Assembly: GCA_946998205.1 (NCBI GenBank)
Contig: CAMPYJ010000026.1
Coordinates: 1-38,915, forward strand
Length of the DNA: 38,915 nt
DNA from: an uncultured Prevotella sp.
GTDB lineage: Bacteria > Bacteroidota > Bacteroidia > Bacteroidales > Bacteroidaceae
Direction of reading: 5' to 3'
In this document: positions 35,108-38,915 of the stretch, piece after piece
Layout: each line of letters opens with the position of its first letter
Numbering within the stretch: the stretch's first letter is position 1
The notes under the pieces: generated by a model
Seen by the model: the letters and a program-made list of their open reading frames with translations, nothing else
Database searches by the model: none
What the model was told of the DNA's origin: nothing
Made by a program: the position numbers and the translations under genes

Positions 35108-35538
35108 CTAGATAATCTTTTCATCTATCTTTTTTTCCCCCCTGTATAGGAGCATAGCATCTAAATATTTTGCCATGTTAAAAAATAGTCTAATCTCCTC
35201 TATTTGAGGTCTTCGCTCAAAGGTGATAGTTACTCTTTGGCTTTCTTCGGAACATCCTACACTTATATCATAATAATTCTTTTTGCTATTAAATTTAGCA
35301 AAACACCGCACCTTATTCAACAAAGCAAGAGCATGCTTTTGAAATTCCTCTGGAACATCTTTAATGTTTTTTAAAATATTTTTCCATCTTCTGTATCTTC
35401 ATACCATACAAATAGTCCCTGATTTTTATCAATGTATTTTACCCATTTTTGATAATCTATAGAGCCTTTAGTATCTGTCACAAAACTAAAACTCTTTTTA
35501 TCTATATTCAAATATGTCAATTTCCCTATAGTAAACAT
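35108..35538 (-). pseudogene. Frameshifted small gene of unknown function (about 143 aa if repaired)
   Basis: Read by hand on the minus strand: ATG 35538 opens MFTIGKLTYLNIDKKSFSF and runs to TAA at 35371-35373 (55 aa). Adding one A in the A-run of ggaaaaatatttta joins it to NILKNIKDVPEEFQKHALAL and then to the frame ending in KKIDEKII at 35108. The second half alone has only a TTG start at 35323. One missing base therefore splits a 143-aa gene. The A-run is not a good -1 slippery heptamer, so mutation is likelier than programmed frameshifting. A paralogous fragment follows 23 bp downstream. Confidence 0.7.
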
Positions 35539-35545
35539 ACTACCA

Positions 35546-35620
35546 TTATTTTATATAATCCTCCAATATGTGAATTTCAAACTTTATTTTGGGATGAATG
35601 GCATCTGTAGAGTCAACCAG
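35546..35620 (-). pseudogene. Orphan C-terminal tail of a gene cut by IS30 sequence
   Basis: A frame reading LVDSTDAIHPKIKFEIHI then LEDYIK and a stop (35546-35548) ends 7 bp before the start of the next gene, as in a tight operon, but its upstream part is replaced by transposase sequence. It looks like the last approximately 25 codons of a gene interrupted by the IS30 insertion. It is short, so chance cannot be excluded. Confidence 0.35.
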
Positions 35621-35631
35621 CAAGTGCAAAA

Positions 35632-36264
35632 TTACAGAATGTGTTTGAAGAACTCTCGTTTAGGCGTAGAAAAGTTTAATTATTCTCTCGGCCTTTCGTT
35701 CAGTTTCTTTTGTATAGACATTATTCTCTTGTCTGTATAACGTTCAAACGAATCCTTTTTCGGTATATACTGCCTGATTAGCTTATTTGCATTCTCAATC
35801 GCTCCCTTTTGCCATGAGCAATATGGATCAGCGAAGTACACTGGCACGCCTAAAAACTTGGTAATGTCCTTATGTGCAGCAAATTCAGGTCCGTTGTCTG
35901 TCGTAATGGTCTTCAGGCAGTCCTTGTATGGCAGCAGCTGTTTCCTGACCACCTTTGCCAGAGGCTTTGACTGCTTTCCAAATGGCAGTTTCTGCATAAG
36001 CAGCATATTGGTGGACTTCTCTACCAGCGTGAGTATGGCGTGCTGGTCAGGGTCTACGATCAAGTCCATCTCAAAATCTCCGAATCTCTTCCCGTCAACT
36101 TCCTTACTTCTTTCATGGATGCTCACCCTGTCTTTGATTGGAAGATGTTTGCTCTTGGGACGATGTCTATATTTCATCTTATGCCTTGCGTGCTTGACAA
36201 GTTCCCCTGATGTGTCATTGTGGATGATGTTATAGATGTAGCCATCGTTACCCGCATGTGTTAA
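35632..36264 (-). mobile_element. IS30-family transposase remnant (5'-truncated, nonsense codon)
   Basis: The frame contains the IS30 catalytic core: YIYNIIHNDTSGELVKHARH, FGDFEMDLIVD, TTDNGPEFAAH and WQKGAIENANKLIRQYIPK, holding the DDE residues. The N-terminal helix-turn-helix region is missing; the frame closes at a stop at 36280-36282. After RPRE an in-frame TAA (35680-35682) replaces what is normally a Lys codon. The sequence then continues in frame with LNFSTPKREFFKHIL to a proper stop at 35632. It is therefore a dead remnant. Methionine-initiated translation would begin at 36177. Confidence 0.85.
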
Positions 36265-36276
36265 AAAATCTTTTAT

Positions 36277-36808
36277 TTGTTAATTAAATTCATTTTCTTT
36301 GACAAAACAAAATCGCGAAATAGATAAAATAGGGAGATGCTTTAGGTGTTCAAAGCCTTGAAATCATCATCTTATACCACTTTCACACAGAACAAATCGG
36401 CAATATGAATGCTTTTTCCTTGCAATAGGTATGCTCTTGCCGCTTAATATGCATGCTTTTATGTCCCGATTTACATCCTATATCAGGCCTTTTTGTACTA
36501 AAAGAAGGCATCTCACATTCAAACCACTTTACCATTTCATGGTGTTTTAGTTTTACAAGTCGTATAACCAACTAATAATCAGCAAAATAACAAAGCACCT
36601 CTATTTTTCGCATATTTTCATGAATGAGCAAGTTGGTTGAAAAAACGTCCGGCATTTGTGTTAAAAAGTCGTTGCAGCGGAAGCCATTTCATCGAAAAAC
36701 GGTCCGTTTGGTAGGATACTAACGCAAACCAACATTCTTAAACGAATGAACCGTGTAATTCTTGAAAAATTTGCAACCCTATCGATACATCATCCAAAAA
36801 ATATTCAT
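36277..36808. other. Gene-poor region upstream of the dipeptidase
   Basis: No convincing gene. A minus-strand 62-codon frame at 36383-36571 reads PSFSTKRPDIGCKSGHKSMH, with Lys/His/Cys-rich periodic words (gcaataggtatgctcttgccgc) of a kind I associate with dispersed Prevotella intergenic repeats; this needs a database comparison. The rest is AT-rich with no obvious structure. Confidence 0.35.
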
Positions 36809-36816
36809 TAAATTTG
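36809..36816 (+). promoter_or_regulatory. Putative -7 box of the dipeptidase promoter
   Basis: TAAATTTG matches TAnnTTTG and is 65 bases upstream of the start codon. No -33 element at standard spacing was seen. Confidence 0.5.
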
Positions 36817-36880
36817 CAAATGGCGGGGTCTAATACCGCACAACATCATATTTCTAACCATCATATCACATAAAACGAGT

Positions 36881-38320
36881 ATGAGACAAAAAAAACATCA
36901 GGTAAGCGAATTACCATCAGAGTGTACTACCATCATAGTAGGAAGAGAGATGACAGCCGACGGTTCCATGATTGTAGCCCGTTCGGAAGACTGGGATGCC
37001 ATGGAAGCCAAGAACTACGAACTGTACGAAGACACGAAAGAGGGGCCGAAAGAATTTATCGCCCTTGACAGTCCGTTTCGCTGTGAACTGCCCAAAGAAG
37101 CATTGGGTTACAGCGCATTGGCACCCTTCAACCTGCCGCACCACTGGGGAAGTGCTGGATTCAACACCGCCGGCGTGGGCATGAGTGCGACTGAAAGTAT
37201 CTTCAGCAGCGACGAGGTGTTAAAACATGACCCCTTGGTTGAAACGGGTTTGGCCGAAAATGCCGTATTCAACATTGTACTGCCTTACGTTCACACCGCA
37301 CGCGAGGGCGTGGAGCGTTTGGGCATGCTCATCGAGAAACATGGTATTGCAGAAGGTTTCGGCATCGGATTCGTAGACGCACAAGAAATATGGTACTTGG
37401 AAACGGCCTGCGGACATCGTTGGCTGGCTTGCAGAATGCCGAAAGAGCAATATTTCGTCACGGGCAACCAGAGCCGTTTCCGCCAGTACGACCCTAACGA
37501 CAAAGAAAACTATTTGGCATCTGCCGACTTGATTGAGTTTGCCGAGAAACATGGATTACACGACCCGAAGAAGGGCGAATTTGATTTCCACGAGTCGTAT
37601 GCGCGCGACATCAAGCTCGACACCACCTACAACTATCCACGCGTATGGGGCCTGCAGCAGATGTTCTCGCCGGCCGTTAAAAATGACGTAACCAAAAACA
37701 CATTCCCCGTTTACGCCAAGGCCGAGAAACCTATCAGCATAACAGACTTGCGTACGGCATTCCGTTTCCACTACGACAATACCGAACACGACCCTTATCT
37801 ACATAGCAACCCCAAAGAGCCTTATCGCCCGGTATCTATTTTCAGGACCACACAAACCCACATCCTACAGGTGCGTCCCGAACTGCCTCAGGCCATTGGC
37901 TGCGTCGCATACGTTGCCATGGGCATGGCCGACCTCGGCTTGTTCTTGCCGCTGTATCAGGGCATCAGCTCATATCCGGTTGAATATACGCAGGGAACCG
38001 ACCAGTCGAGTGCCGATTCTGCTTATTGGAAATTCCGCAAGGTGATGGTGCTGGGCATGGTGAACTACAACAAATACGCACCCATGATTAAAGAGACGTA
38101 CCGCAAATTTGAGGAGGAAACCGACCAACGGCAGCGTGAAATGGAAGAAGAGTATTTGCGTATATACAAAACACAGCCGTTACGTGCGAAAGACATGCTG
38201 CAAGAATTTTCTGACAAGGTGCTGACGCGCGCACTATGCGTGGCCGACAAGCTGCAAGAGCGGTTGTTCACAGAACTCACCAAAGACATTCAAGCCGAAT
38301 ATCTGTTCCACGGTGCTTGA
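36881..38320 (+). CDS. C69-family dipeptidase
   Basis: 479 aa. Family C69 (PepD-type) enzymes are N-terminal-nucleophile hydrolases that cleave a broad range of dipeptides. Cys15 in SECTTIIVGREMTADGSMIVARSED is the predicted nucleophile, preceded by a 14-residue leader that would be removed by self-processing. There is no signal peptide, so a cytoplasmic location is likely. GFGIGFVDAQEIWYLETACGHRW and YFVTGNQSRFR are typical of the family. It stands alone with its own TAAATTTG box, and repeat copy E starts 21 bp after the stop. Confidence 0.9.
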   Translation: MRQKKHQVSELPSECTTIIVGREMTADGSMIVARSEDWDAMEAKNYELYEDTKEGPKEFIALDSPFRCELPKEALGYSALAPFNLPHHWGSAGFNTAGVGMSATESIFSSDEVLKHDPLVETGLAENAVFNIVLPYVHTAREGVERLGMLIEKHGIAEGFGIGFVDAQEIWYLETACGHRWLACRMPKEQYFVTGNQSRFRQYDPNDKENYLASADLIEFAEKHGLHDPKKGEFDFHESYARDIKLDTTYNYPRVWGLQQMFSPAVKNDVTKNTFPVYAKAEKPISITDLRTAFRFHYDNTEHDPYLHSNPKEPYRPVSIFRTTQTHILQVRPELPQAIGCVAYVAMGMADLGLFLPLYQGISSYPVEYTQGTDQSSADSAYWKFRKVMVLGMVNYNKYAPMIKETYRKFEEETDQRQREMEEEYLRIYKTQPLRAKDMLQEFSDKVLTRALCVADKLQERLFTELTKDIQAEYLFHGA

Positions 38321-38341
38321 TTGTACCGTAAGGTTTATTTG

Positions 38342-38537
38342 AGGGCGGTTCTATAAATTACCACCGTAAAGTTTTTTATGTCAGTCGTTTTTACGTTTTG
38401 TCATCTTGTGGACTCTTTTTGAGGTCAATTTGCTTGTTCGTTCAATCGTATAGCTCGCTATACTCCTTCACACACAAACAAATTGACCTCAAAAAAAAGT
38501 CTCACAAGCTGTCAAAGCTAATTGATAGAACCGCCCT
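38342..38537. repeat. MITE-like palindromic element, copy E (complete)
   Basis: The best complete copy, 196 bp. The ends are AGGGCGGTTCTATAAATTA (38342-38360) and TAATTGATAGAACCGCCCT (38519-38537), one mismatch. The inner inverted repeat gaggtcaatttg/caaattgacctc flanks the hairpin GTATAGC-TC-GCTATAC. One subterminal block (ccaccgtaaagttttttatg then gtttttacgttttgtc) is present only on the left side, so the element has polarity; here it is inverted relative to copies A and C. Confidence 0.9.
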
Positions 38538-38564
38538 CTATTGAAAAAAAAGCACGAGAATGAC

Positions 38565-38763
38565 ACGGGCTGAAAGCCCAAAAGCCTACAGCCCAGGGCA
38601 GCACCCTGGGTAAGCGTGTGATTAGGTGTACGCCCTGCAAGGGCAAAAGCAGGAACAACACAAGCATTTCAAACGCTTTTGCCCTTGCAGGGCGCATATT
38701 CCACAACGTAATCCATTCCCAGGGTGTCACCCTGCGCTATAAGCTTTTGGGCTTTCAGCCCGT
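38565..38763. repeat. Large compound inverted repeat (about 199 bp)
   Basis: Starts acgggctgaaagcccaaaag and ends with its complement. Each arm of about 90 bp carries three GC-rich blocks: the GGGCTGAAAGCCC hairpin, CAGGG-CACCCTGG, and CGCCCTGCAAGGGCAAAAGC. All three recur in inverted order in the other arm. There is no ORF. It resembles a REP/BIME-like or palindromic MITE unit, distinct in sequence and GC content from its neighbours. Confidence 0.85.
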
Positions 38764-38816
38764 GGAGAACTGCGTCTTTCAAACAGAAAACACAAGATAG
38801 GTGAGAAATGGGTTAC

Positions 38817-38915
38817 AGGGCGGTTCTATAAATTACCACCGTAAAGTTTTTTATGTCAGTTTTTTACGTTTTGTCATCTTGTGGACTCTTTTTGGTTCAA
38901 TTTGCTTGTTCGTTC
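38817..38915. repeat. MITE-like palindromic element, copy F (cut by window edge)
   Basis: Starts AGGGCGGTTCTATAAATTA (38817-38835), followed by the same subterminal block as copy E in the same orientation, and runs off the window in the left core arm (ttcaatttgcttgttcgttc). Confidence 0.85.

Noticed and set aside
35365..35385. Programmed -1 frameshift between the two halves of the split gene
   Set aside because: The zero-frame codons GGA AAA ATA do not form a standard X XXY YYZ slippery heptamer, and no following stem was seen.
36383..36571. 62-codon minus-strand frame
   Set aside because: Low-complexity Lys/His/Cys-rich; looks like dispersed intergenic repeat rather than a gene.

Overview
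The window looks like a chromosomal segment of a Bacteroidales bacterium, most likely Prevotella-like. The evidence is: (i) the order rpsL-rpsG-fusA-rpsJ-rplC...secY-infA-rpmJ-rpsM-rpsK-rpsD-rpoA-rplQ with no tuf after fusA; (ii) several TAnnTTTG boxes, the -7 element of the Bacteroidetes primary sigma factor, in front of genes; (iii) surface lipoproteins typical of the phylum (leucine-rich repeat, PKD, fimbrillin/FISUMP-like); (iv) zinc-free forms of L36 and S14. No rRNA, tRNA or CRISPR array was recognised.

Layout. 1-14.2 kb is a mixed region: mnmA (-), a small lipoprotein (+), an LRR lipoprotein (-), a 1.17-kb gene-poor stretch with an inverted-repeat element and a strong promoter, a small ORF translationally coupled to a very large surface lipoprotein (+), the potassium permease kup (+), a tri-domain GH18-like/polysaccharide deacetylase/glycosyltransferase 2 fusion (+), and a small membrane protein (-). 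14.3-32.7 kb is an almost unbroken minus-strand block holding the str, S10, spc and alpha ribosomal-protein genes with fusA, secY, infA and rpoA. Its oddities are a 542-bp gap between secY and infA where map usually sits, an octamer tandem repeat between rplC and rpsJ, and a strong hairpin between fusA and rpsJ. 33.2-36.3 kb is an AT-rich accessory cassette on the minus strand: a PKD lipoprotein, a beta-propeller-like protein, two related small genes (one a fragment, one frameshifted), an orphan C-terminal tail and a 5'-truncated IS30-family transposase with a nonsense codon. 36.9-38.3 kb is a C69-family dipeptidase. The window ends in a stack of palindromic repeats.

The most distinctive signal is a family of MITE-like elements with 19-bp termini AGGGCGGTTCTATAAATTA and a long imperfect palindromic core. 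Copies or fragments lie at 1-233, 7362-7522, 13523-13780, 14220-14238, 38342-38537 and 38817-38915. Every copy whose neighbour is visible lies just 3' of a stop codon, in the transcript trailer. A second inverted-repeat family (TTAAATGAAAGAGCCGT ends; 3659-3941 and 7565-7880) instead sits just upstream of TAnnTTTG promoters. These placements suggest mobile palindromes either tolerated at, or recruited to, transcription boundaries.
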